Assembly: GCA_004173235.1 (NCBI GenBank)
Contig: SEAC01000003.1
Span: 1 to 64,000 of the forward strand
Reading direction: 5' to 3'
DNA length: 64,000 nucleotides
From: Chitinophagaceae bacterium
GTDB taxonomy: Bacteria > Bacteroidota > Bacteroidia > Chitinophagales > Chitinophagaceae
In this document: in pieces, positions 34,901 to 42,812 of the stretch
Position numbering within the stretch: the stretch's first letter is position 1
Layout of the letters: each line of letters starts with the position of its first letter
Notes under the pieces: model-generated
What the model saw: the letters and a program-made list of their open reading frames with translations, nothing else
Told to the model about the DNA's origin: nothing
Database searches by the model: none
Translations under genes and position numbers: made by a program

Positions 34901-37900
34901 TACACCTACCTGTGGTCGACGGGTGCCACGACCCAGTCGGTTTCAGGACTGCCTGCCGGACTCACTTCGGTGCTCATCACTGATGCGAACGGCTGCACAG
35001 TGACCAAGAATTTCAATATCACGGCTCCTCCCAAGGCCAGCATCAACCCAGTTTCCAACCAGTCGCTCTGCGCGGGCAGCAGCAGCAGCGCAGTCGTTTT
35101 CTCCGGCAGCAACGGCAGCACCTACAGCTGGACGAACAACACGCCTTCGATCGGCCTCGCGGCAAGCGGAACCGGGAACATCCCGGCGTTTGTAACGAGC
35201 AATGCAACAGCGTCTCCGGTAACGGCTACCATCACTGTAAACCTGAGCGGCGCACCCGGAGCATGCGCCGCCGATCCGCGCACGTTTACCATCACGGTGA
35301 GCCCGGCGCCGACGGCGAGCATCAGCTACGCAGGCTCGCCCTTTTGTGCCAGCGGAACGGTTTCCCCCACATTTACCGGCACGGGCGGCGGAGCCTATTC
35401 TTCCACTGCCGGCCTCAGCCTCAACGCAACGTCGGGAGTGATCGACCTCGCCGCTTCAACGCCCGGAGCATATCTTATTACCTATACCATCCCCGCAGGC
35501 AACGGATGCCCGCAGGTGCAAACTGCCGCCTCTGTGGTGCTCAATGAGTACGCTACAGTCGGCCAGCCTTCTAACCAGACGGTTTGCGCGGGAATAGCTA
35601 CCACGGCCGTGAACTTCACGGGCACGGGCGGAAGCTATAGCTGGACCAATGATAATGCGTCGATAGGTCTCGCAGCTTCAGGCACCGGCAACATTGCTTC
35701 GTTTACTGCTACCAACCCGGGCAATACCGTCCAGTCAGCTACGGTTACGGTGACGCCCCAGGGAACAGGTCCATTCGCGTACATCACGAATTACGATGCC
35801 GATAATGTATCGGTGATCAGCACAGCTACAAATACAGTACTCACCACCATCGCGGTAGGTACCAATCCCTTTGGTGTTTCCGTTGCTCCCGACGGGAGCC
35901 GGGTGTATGTAGCGAATCTGAATTCCAATAATGTATCGGTGATCAGCACGGCTACGAATACGGTACTAGCCACCATTCCGGTAGGGACCAATCCGCGTGG
36001 TATTTCCGTAACTCCGGACGGCACCCGGGTCTATGTCGCGAACCCCAATTCCAACAACGTATCGGTGATCAATACGGTCAACAACACGGTACTGACCACC
36101 ATCCCGGTAGGCAATGGTCCTTCCGGTATTTCCGTAACTCCGGACGGCACCCGGGTGTATGTCACGAACCTCAATTCCAACAATGTATCTGTGATCAATA
36201 CGGTCACGAACACGGTACTGACAACGGTCCCGACAGGAACCACGCCATCTTGCATTTCCGTTTCTCCAAACGGAGCCACGCTTTATGTGACGAACCTGAA
36301 TTCCAATAATGTATCAGTGATCAGCTCCGCTACGAATACGGTACTGGCTACCATCCCGGTAGGAACCACCCCCTTTGGTGTTTCCGTTTCTCCAGACGGC
36401 ACCCGGGTGTATGTCACGAACATCAGTTCCAATAATATATCGGTGCTTAACACGGCTACGAATACCGTCCTGACCACTATCCCGGCAGCAACCAGCCCGA
36501 CCGGCGTTTCCGTTTCGCCGGATGGCACCCGTGTTTACGTTGCCAATTTCAACTCGAACAATGTCTTTGTGATTGATGCTGCCAACAATACGGTGGTGGC
36601 TACGATCAGCGCTGGTATCAGTAACCCGTACGCCGTCGGCAATTTCATAGGTGGTCCCTCATCCTGCACCGGAACGCCCAAAACGTTCACCATCACCGTC
36701 AACCCGGCGCCAACGGCAACCATCAGCTACACCGGCTCGCCGTATTGCGCGGTGGGCACCGCTACGCCAACATTCAGCGGCACAACGGGCGGAACCTATT
36801 CGTCGACCGCGGGCCTTAGCATCAATGCTACAACGGGTGAAATCAACCTCGCCACTTCCACGGCGGGTACCTACACGGTTACGTATACGATTCCTCCAGG
36901 TAACGGGTGCAGCCAGGTTGATGTAACCACCACTGTTACCATCAGCCCGAACGCACAGGTAGACCAGCCCGCCAGCCAGATCTTGTGCTCGGGTAGCACC
37001 ACTGCCCCTGCCGCCTTCAGCGGCGGCACTGCCGGCGTGACGTATGCATGGACGAACGACAATACCTCGATCGGGCTTGGGGCCGCCGGCACGGACGTCA
37101 TTCCTGCATTCACGGTAATCAATAATGGAACGGCACCGCAGGTAGCTACGATCACCGTAACGCCGCAGGGCGGCATCGGCTCGTGCACGGGCAGTGCGAA
37201 AACGTTTACCATCACCGTTAATCCGAAACCCGTCCTCAATCCGGTAACCAGCCAAACCGTATGTGCAGGCGCAAGCGTTGCCGCCATTACTTTCGGCACT
37301 TCCGCAACGGGCGGAACCACCACCTATTCCTGGACCAACAGCAACACTTCGGTTGGTCTCGGAGCCGGCGGCGCAGGCAGCATACCATCGTTTACGGCGC
37401 TCAACAGTAGTTCTACGGTGCAAAGCGCTTCGATCGTGGTAACGCCGATGTTCACCAACGGCGGACCCGGTTGTCCCGGCGATGCAGCAGCCTTTAACAT
37501 TACCGTGAACCCAACACCTTCGGTAGATGCCGTGGCAAGTCAGAACCTATGCAACGGTGCCAACACAACGGCCATCAACTTCAGCGGCAGCGCCGCCGGC
37601 ACCGTATATAGCTGGACCAACAACACAACATCCATCGGCCTCGCGGCAAGCGGAACCGGGAACATCGCATCGTTCGCCGCCATCAACAGCGGCACGGCAC
37701 CGGTAACCGCGCTCATCGTAGTGACGCCCACCTTCAGCAACGGCGGACAAAACTGTCCGGGCGCGCCCGCTTCTTTCAGCATCACCGTCAACCCCACACC
37801 CACGGTCAACACCGTTGCCGACCAGGTGCTTTGCAATGGAGCAACGACTGCGGCGGTCACGTTCAGCGGGGCCATTCCCAACACAGCTTATTCGTGGACC

Positions 37901-40900
37901 AACACCAACACGTCGATCGGGCTTGCGCCTTCGGGCACGGGCAACATCGCCGCGTTTGCAGCGCTGAATGCAGGCACGGCGCCCATCACCGCTACGATCA
38001 CCGTGACGCCGAGCGCCACACTCAATGGCATCGCCTATGTTCCCAACAATGGATCGGGAACGGTGTCAATGATCGACCTCACCACCGGTGCCGTTGTGGG
38101 CAGTCCGATAGCTGTTGGCGCCAATCCGTTCGGTGTAACGGTGCTGCCTGACCGCAGTAAGGTATATGTTTCCAATACCGGTGGCAACAGCGTATCGGTA
38201 ATCAGCACGGCTACGAACACGGTTACGGGCACTTCGCCGTACAATGCTCCGCACGGCCTCGCGGCTTCGCCGGATGGCCTGCGCGTGTATGTGAACGGCT
38301 GGACCGACAATGCCGTTTCGCGCATAGACGTAGCCAGTAACGTATCCACCTTCATGACCAACGTGACGCAACCCGAGGGTATGGCCGTTTCGGCGGATGG
38401 CGCGCGTTTGTACGTAGCTTCTTCGCTCAGCCCCGGAAAGCTGGTGGTGATCAATGCCAACAGCAACGCGGTGATCTCCAGCATCACGGTGGGCGATTTC
38501 CCGCAGGGCGTAACGCTCAGCGCAGACGGAAGCAAGGTATATGTCGTGAACAACGGGTCGGGAACGGTGTCGGTCATCAGCACGGCGTCCAACAGCGTTG
38601 TTGCTACCATCCCCGTGGGAAGCAACCCGCTTGCGGTGGCAGTAAGCCCCGACGGCACGAAGGCCTATGTTACCAACAGCGGCAACAACAGCCTGTCGGT
38701 GATCAGCACTGCAACGAATGCGGTAACCGCGACCATTCCTGTGGGCACCTATCCGTATGGCGTTGCCGTATCGCCCGATGGCAGCACCATTTATGTGGCC
38801 AACCGCAACTCTAACAATGTGTCAGTAATCAACGCAGCCACCAATGCGGTGAGCAGCGTAGCTGTGGGCACGGCGCCCATTGCGCTCGGACAATTCACCA
38901 CGGCAAGCCTTCAGTGCGCAGGTGCTCCGAAAACGTTTACGATCACGGTCAACCCAACGCCAACGGTGAACGCGGTAACGAGCCAGACGCACTGCGCAGG
39001 CGCTGCTACAACAGCAGTGACCTTCAGCGGGGCGGTGCCGGGAACCGTTTACAGCTGGACCAACAGCAATCCATCGATCGGCCTGGCAGCGAGCGGCAGT
39101 GGCAACATCGCTTCGTTCACCGCAACGAACAGTACTTCTACGGTGCAGGTGGCCACCGTCACCGTTACGCCGACATTCACCAACGGTGGACAATCTTGCA
39201 GCGGCACGCCCATCACCTTTACCATCACGGTTAATCCTACGCCCACAGTAGCTGCCGTTACCAACCAGACCCTTTGCAACGGCGCTGCCACAACTGCGGT
39301 GAACTTCAGCGGCGCGGTAGCGGGAACGACCTACGCCTGGACCAACAGTAACAGCTCTATCGGGCTGGCGGCAAGCGGCAGCGGCAACATTCCATCATTC
39401 ACCGCTTCCAATAGTGGCGCGACGGTGCAAACAGCAACCATCACGATCACCCCAAGCGCGAATGGCTGCCCAGGTGCTTCCACGAGCTTTACCATTACCG
39501 TTAATCCCACACCTTCGGTGAATGCAGTGGCTTCGCAGGTACTTTGCAACGGAGCTACCACCACGGCGGTAACGTTTGGTGGAGCAGTAAGCGGCACGGT
39601 CTACAGCTGGACGAACAGCGATCCCTCGATCGGGCTTGCTGCGAGCGGCAGTGGTGACATTGCGGCTTTCACTGCCATCAACAACGGCACAACCCCCGTG
39701 ATTGCTACGGTGAACGTCACTCCTTCGTTTACCAACGGCGGGCAAACCTGCACCGGCACGGCCGGCAGCTTCACCATCACGGTGAACCCGACGCCAACGG
39801 TGAACGCAGTGACGAATCAAACGCTTTGCAATGGTGCCGCCACAACCGCTGTTACCTTCTCGGGTGCAGCTGCCGGCAGCACGTTTGCATGGACCAACAG
39901 TGCGCCGTCCATCGGGCTGGCAGCTTCGGGCACGGGTAATATCGCATCATTCGCTGCAAGCAACGGCGGCACCGCTCCTGTTACGGCTACGATTACGGTA
40001 ACGCCTTCGGCCAATGGATGCAGCGGAAGCGCGCAAACATTTACCATCACCGTCAATCCCACTCCATCTGTCGCGGCTGTATCTCCAATCACTGTCTGTG
40101 CTGGACAAAGCATTGCGGTGCCCAACTTCAGCGGGCCGGTGGCTTCGACCACCTTCAGCTGGACGAACGACAACACTTCCATTGGCCTGGCGGCTTCGGG
40201 CACGGGCAACATAGCGGCTTTCACGGCGGTGAATGCAGGCAGCACGGCGGCCGTTGCCAACGTTACGGTAACGCCCACTGCGAACGGCTGCCCGGGTAAT
40301 GCGGTGTCGTTCGTCATCACGGTGAACCCGCTCCCCACGGGCACGATCACTGCTCCCAACGGAACGCTGATCTGCCAGGGCTCGAGCGTGCCGCTGCAGG
40401 TAAGTGGGGGCACATCCTACCAGTGGCTGCTTGGCGGCACACCGGTTGGAACGGGCGCGACGTTCAATGCAACGCAGCCCGGTATTTATACGGTAAACAT
40501 CACCAACAGCTTTGGCTGCACGCGCCTTGCCAGCAACAGCATTACGCTCACGCTGGTGCAGAAGCCCCACGCTGACTTCAGCTTCAACAGCTACTGCCTC
40601 AACACACCTGTGACGTTTACCAACAACACGGCCACCACTGGTGCGGGCACGGTTACCTATCAATGGAGTTTCGGCAACGGACAGTCGAGCACACTGGCAT
40701 CGCCGGTAACCACGTACAACACAACGGGAGTATTTACGGTACAATTGATCGCATCGCCCAACGGCTGCGCTTCGCTGAACGATACTGTGCGCAAGACCAT
40801 CACGATCGAAGCGCCGACAGCCGGGCAACGACTGGCACCGCAGGATGTTGTGAGCGGCCGCGCCACGGAAATCCGCGCGCGCAACCTTCCCAACGGTCAC

Positions 40901-41326
40901 TATAGCTGGAACCCGTCAACCGGTCTCAGCAACCCGGCCATCTGGTACCCGCTTGCTACGCTGACGCAGGAGCAGGACTACCGCATCCAGGTTTCATTTG
41001 CTTCCGGATGCGTGACGGTGGATTCGCTGCTGGTGCGCGTGCAGAAGGGCGATGACATCTTTGTGCCTACTGCTTTCTCGCCCAACAACGACGGCGTGAA
41101 TGATGTGCTGAAACCGATCAGCGTGGGCCTCTCCTCGCTGCGTATGTTCCGCATATACGATCGCATGGGCCGCGAGGTGTTCAGCAGCACCAACTTCCAG
41201 CAGGGATGGGATGGCCTCTATCGTGGCCAGCCGTCGCCAGCCGACACCTACACGTGGGTGGCCGAAGGTTGGGATCACAACAACCAACTGATCCGCAAGA
41301 CCGGCCAGGTGCTCTTGGTGCGATAA
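31928..41326 (+). CDS. Giant triple-propeller T9SS type B surface protein with SprB repeats and CHU_C domain
   Basis: This 3132-residue protein has a signal peptide (1-20, ending VEAQ). About 14 Ig/PKD-like modules share a WTN...IGLAASGTGNIxSF core. Three blocks of YVTN-type blades lie at about 98-391, 1281-1575 and 2033-2325. Each contains seven blades of about 42 residues (PDGxRVYVxN...VSVIxTxTNxVxxTIxVG), so each should close as a seven-bladed propeller. A LamG-like region lies at about 488-695, and three SprB repeats (SCNGGANGSA, LCNGGATGSA) at about 818-1035. A PKD domain is near 2880-2960. The last 90 residues (VPTAFSPNNDGVNDVLKP ... DTYTWVAEG) form the gliding-motility-associated CHU_C/type B sorting domain. 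It is probably exported by T9SS and acts as an adhesin or gliding surface protein. Confidence 0.93.
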   Translation: MRTFLLLAALTVAGVRVEAQCGATVAVPASQNLCAGSTTAAVAFTGSATSYTWTNNNTATGLAGSGTGNIAAFTATNSGTAPIVSNVTVTPNGSSLQGYAYVPNNGSGNVSVINLVTGSTVATIPTAGEPFAVTVLPDRSKVFVSTVTGGRVEVINTATNDITQHAPYNAPHGLVASPDGSRVYVNGWGGGGAVSYINTANPTSSTFMTSVANPEGMAITPDGNTLYVASAIGGLVAINTSTNISTFVAAGTNPHGVAITPNGQFVYTANNGSDNVTVVNTATNAVIATIPVGDAPLGIAVTPDGSRVYVANSGTDNVSVINTTTNTVIATISVGDYPYGVSVTPDGSQVYVTNKNSNNLSVIATVTNTVSTSLATGASPIGLGNFLSAAMAPCSGTPASFDITVNPIASVDQPADQAACAGSNVPALAFSGSATSYEWTNSNTAIGLPASGTGNLPAFVAPSVSSPQTATITVTPRNDVTQSAAPLPELLFYMFEGGGTSVSNLASAPPAGTSTATINGSMATSASPSICSRSLVGTGLGSGVDYVNTGWATNLSGSWTLSFKTSNVPSTTTTYYVLGDVNAGGFRVFTGGVAGAGNWILRGPFADVLATGGASTATTTTTFVYDAGVGEIRAYVNGTLVNTVAQAPFSVLGAGPFKVGGYSTSNSLPSGSLMDDFRLYSRPLSLAEVQTLNACGTYLSCTGTPKTFTVTINPTPSWNNAGFSTSICHDQGIGLSISNGGNTPGADYSWTNDNPAIGTPATGSGNALTFTGTNTGLTNISGLFTVTPSYTGGGVTCAGSPNTFTITVKPRPTLSAGTVNNVSCNGGANGSATVLASGGNGVYTYSWFPSGGTGAAVSGLVAGTYTVTVTSNGCFSTMPFTVSQPTAMTATTASTNVLCNGGATGSASVNVSGGTTPYSYLWSPSGGTAATATGLAVGNYSVLVTDGNGCTLTRNFTINQPSILGATTSQTNGTCTFGGIASVTPFGGAGGYTYLWSTGATTQSVSGLPAGLTSVLITDANGCTVTKNFNITAPPKASINPVSNQSLCAGSSSSAVVFSGSNGSTYSWTNNTPSIGLAASGTGNIPAFVTSNATASPVTATITVNLSGAPGACAADPRTFTITVSPAPTASISYAGSPFCASGTVSPTFTGTGGGAYSSTAGLSLNATSGVIDLAASTPGAYLITYTIPAGNGCPQVQTAASVVLNEYATVGQPSNQTVCAGIATTAVNFTGTGGSYSWTNDNASIGLAASGTGNIASFTATNPGNTVQSATVTVTPQGTGPFAYITNYDADNVSVISTATNTVLTTIAVGTNPFGVSVAPDGSRVYVANLNSNNVSVISTATNTVLATIPVGTNPRGISVTPDGTRVYVANPNSNNVSVINTVNNTVLTTIPVGNGPSGISVTPDGTRVYVTNLNSNNVSVINTVTNTVLTTVPTGTTPSCISVSPNGATLYVTNLNSNNVSVISSATNTVLATIPVGTTPFGVSVSPDGTRVYVTNISSNNISVLNTATNTVLTTIPAATSPTGVSVSPDGTRVYVANFNSNNVFVIDAANNTVVATISAGISNPYAVGNFIGGPSSCTGTPKTFTITVNPAPTATISYTGSPYCAVGTATPTFSGTTGGTYSSTAGLSINATTGEINLATSTAGTYTVTYTIPPGNGCSQVDVTTTVTISPNAQVDQPASQILCSGSTTAPAAFSGGTAGVTYAWTNDNTSIGLGAAGTDVIPAFTVINNGTAPQVATITVTPQGGIGSCTGSAKTFTITVNPKPVLNPVTSQTVCAGASVAAITFGTSATGGTTTYSWTNSNTSVGLGAGGAGSIPSFTALNSSSTVQSASIVVTPMFTNGGPGCPGDAAAFNITVNPTPSVDAVASQNLCNGANTTAINFSGSAAGTVYSWTNNTTSIGLAASGTGNIASFAAINSGTAPVTALIVVTPTFSNGGQNCPGAPASFSITVNPTPTVNTVADQVLCNGATTAAVTFSGAIPNTAYSWTNTNTSIGLAPSGTGNIAAFAALNAGTAPITATITVTPSATLNGIAYVPNNGSGTVSMIDLTTGAVVGSPIAVGANPFGVTVLPDRSKVYVSNTGGNSVSVISTATNTVTGTSPYNAPHGLAASPDGLRVYVNGWTDNAVSRIDVASNVSTFMTNVTQPEGMAVSADGARLYVASSLSPGKLVVINANSNAVISSITVGDFPQGVTLSADGSKVYVVNNGSGTVSVISTASNSVVATIPVGSNPLAVAVSPDGTKAYVTNSGNNSLSVISTATNAVTATIPVGTYPYGVAVSPDGSTIYVANRNSNNVSVINAATNAVSSVAVGTAPIALGQFTTASLQCAGAPKTFTITVNPTPTVNAVTSQTHCAGAATTAVTFSGAVPGTVYSWTNSNPSIGLAASGSGNIASFTATNSTSTVQVATVTVTPTFTNGGQSCSGTPITFTITVNPTPTVAAVTNQTLCNGAATTAVNFSGAVAGTTYAWTNSNSSIGLAASGSGNIPSFTASNSGATVQTATITITPSANGCPGASTSFTITVNPTPSVNAVASQVLCNGATTTAVTFGGAVSGTVYSWTNSDPSIGLAASGSGDIAAFTAINNGTTPVIATVNVTPSFTNGGQTCTGTAGSFTITVNPTPTVNAVTNQTLCNGAATTAVTFSGAAAGSTFAWTNSAPSIGLAASGTGNIASFAASNGGTAPVTATITVTPSANGCSGSAQTFTITVNPTPSVAAVSPITVCAGQSIAVPNFSGPVASTTFSWTNDNTSIGLAASGTGNIAAFTAVNAGSTAAVANVTVTPTANGCPGNAVSFVITVNPLPTGTITAPNGTLICQGSSVPLQVSGGTSYQWLLGGTPVGTGATFNATQPGIYTVNITNSFGCTRLASNSITLTLVQKPHADFSFNSYCLNTPVTFTNNTATTGAGTVTYQWSFGNGQSSTLASPVTTYNTTGVFTVQLIASPNGCASLNDTVRKTITIEAPTAGQRLAPQDVVSGRATEIRARNLPNGHYSWNPSTGLSNPAIWYPLATLTQEQDYRIQVSFASGCVTVDSLLVRVQKGDDIFVPTAFSPNNDGVNDVLKPISVGLSSLRMFRIYDRMGREVFSSTNFQQGWDGLYRGQPSPADTYTWVAEGWDHNNQLIRKTGQVLLVR

Positions 41327-41348
41327 TGAGTAATGAGTGATGACTATT

Positions 41349-41377
41349 GAGAACGCCCCTCCTGGAGGGGCGTTCTC
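41349..41377. terminator. Stem-loop between convergent genes
   Basis: GAGAACGCCCCT (41349-41360) pairs perfectly with AGGGGCGTTCTC (41366-41377) across CCTGG. There is no strong T-tract on either side. It separates the giant gene from the convergent PAS-LuxR gene and probably ends both transcripts. Confidence 0.7.
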
Positions 41378-41391
41378 GTGCGCAGGAAAGT

Positions 41392-42078
41392 TTAAATGAG
41401 GTCGAAGGCGTGGGCATAGCGCAGAAGGTCGCTGCTGGTGTGCACCTGCAGCTTGCGCCGTACGTTCTTGCGATGCGTTTCGGCGGTGAGCACGGAGATG
41501 CTGAGCAGGTCGGCCATTTCTGCCGTGGAAAGCCCCTGGGCCATTAGCTTGAGCACCTGGCGCTCGCGTGCGCCCAACCCTTCGTACAAATGTGAGTGGA
41601 GGCGGACGAAGTCGAGGTCTTCGAGCAGCCGGTCGACCTTGCGGGTGAGGTGACGCTCCGGGTTAAGGTGTTGAGACAACGCAAGCAGGCATGTTGGGGC
41701 ACCGTTATCATCCTGCACAAAGATGCGTAAGGAGCTGAGGTGCCACTGCCAGTGCGGCTCGGTAGCGAAGCGCACCTGTTGAAAGAAAGTGAGTGTTTCG
41801 GAGGCGTCGTTGCGCGCTACCAGGTCCAGTAGGATGGGCACATATTCTTCTGCTTGCACCGGGTTGAAGAAGCGTTCGTGGTAGGCAGGGCCCATCTCCT
41901 TGAGTTCATCGATGGTGACGCCCAGCAGCTCCTGACCTTTTGCCGACATGTAGAGCACCGAGCCGTCGCGGATGTCGTTGATGGTGGCTACACCTGGAAG
42001 CAGCTCGAGGGTGGGTCGTGCGGCTTCGATCGCTGCATCGATCCTTTCTTGCAGGGTCGCGGGGTACGGCTGCGCCAT
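41392..42078 (-). CDS. PAS-LuxR type transcriptional regulator
   Basis: This 228-residue protein has a PAS-like N-terminal region (about 20-140; VATINDIRDGSVLYMSAKGQELLG, PHWQWHLSSLRIF) and a C-terminal LuxR helix-turn-helix (LGARERQVLKLMAQGLSTAE, then TAETHRKNVRRKLQVHTSS). It lacks a receiver Asp, so it should respond to a ligand or protein through PAS rather than phosphotransfer. The start at 42078 (MAQPYPATL) is preferred; the extension to 42207 crosses a palindrome (42138-42151) that may be an operator. It is the third gene in a minus-strand row with a response regulator and its kinase. Confidence 0.85.
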   Translation of the reverse strand: MAQPYPATLQERIDAAIEAARPTLELLPGVATINDIRDGSVLYMSAKGQELLGVTIDELKEMGPAYHERFFNPVQAEEYVPILLDLVARNDASETLTFFQQVRFATEPHWQWHLSSLRIFVQDDNGAPTCLLALSQHLNPERHLTRKVDRLLEDLDFVRLHSHLYEGLGARERQVLKLMAQGLSTAEMADLLSISVLTAETHRKNVRRKLQVHTSSDLLRYAHAFDLI

Positions 42079-42137
42079 AGGGAGGGTTGTTTTGGCTGTG
42101 TGTACGGACGAAAGTAAAAATAGGTCACAATCGTATA

Positions 42138-42151
42138 CCGTAAAAATACGG
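42138..42151. promoter_or_regulatory. Palindrome CCGTA-AAAA-TACGG upstream of the PAS-LuxR gene
   Basis: Perfect 5-bp arms around AAAA, about 60 bases before the start at 42078. Its size and A-rich centre fit a LuxR-type operator. A related palindrome with GAA/TTC arms lies at 45706-45721. Confidence 0.4.
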
Positions 42152-42179
42152 GCGCGCGTGTTGTCAGTTGGCTGGTTCG

Positions 42180-42812
42180 TTATTGCGCATCTCTTTTGTT
42201 GCGCCACTTATTCACTGCCTCCATCTTGTTCTGCACGTGCAGTTTTGCATAAATATTCCTGAGGTGCGTCTTCACCGTTTCCACGCTCAGGAACAGGCGG
42301 TCGGCGATCTGCTTGTATTGCAGCCCGGCGGCCAGCAGGTTGAGTACTTCCTGCTCCCGTATGGTGAGAATCGCGGCAGGCGGAAGGTCGGCGGGCTTGC
42401 GGAAAAAAGAGATGACACGCCGCGCGATGTACGGCGACATAGGCGCACCACCCTGCAGCAACTCTTCCAGCGCCGCGCGGATTTGCGTGGCCGAACTGTC
42501 TTTGAGGATGTAGCCTTCGGCACCGCTCTCAAGCGCCTGCATGATCTTGTCGTCGTCATCGTGGATGCTGCACACGAGGAAGCGCATGTTGCCACCCTGG
42601 CGCCGCAGGCTGCGGATCAGGTCGATGCCACTCTGTTCGGGCAACTGTATATCTACAATTACCACGTCGGGGCATTCGTCGAGCAACGCCTCGGCATCTT
42701 CCGCGGAGCCATAGATCGTGCCCAGCCGGAAGTTGCTGCTTTCCGACACCACGCGGGCGAGGGCTTCCTGGAAGGTCTTACTGTCTTCTACGAGCGCTAT
42801 TACCGGTTTCAT
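42180..42812 (-). CDS. NarL/LuxR family response regulator
   Basis: This 210-residue regulator has a receiver domain (1-120) with acidic pocket VEDSK (Asp10) and phosphoacceptor Asp54 in VVIVDIQLPEQSG. The LuxR-type HTH follows (LTIREQEVLNLLAAGLQYKQ, FLSVETVKTHLRNIYAKLHV). Its ATG overlaps the stop of the sensor kinase gene by 4 bases, so the two form a coupled two-component pair. Target genes are unknown; the neighbouring giant surface protein is a reasonable candidate. Confidence 0.93.
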   Translation of the reverse strand: MKPVIALVEDSKTFQEALARVVSESSNFRLGTIYGSAEDAEALLDECPDVVIVDIQLPEQSGIDLIRSLRRQGGNMRFLVCSIHDDDDKIMQALESGAEGYILKDSSATQIRAALEELLQGGAPMSPYIARRVISFFRKPADLPPAAILTIREQEVLNLLAAGLQYKQIADRLFLSVETVKTHLRNIYAKLHVQNKMEAVNKWRNKRDAQ

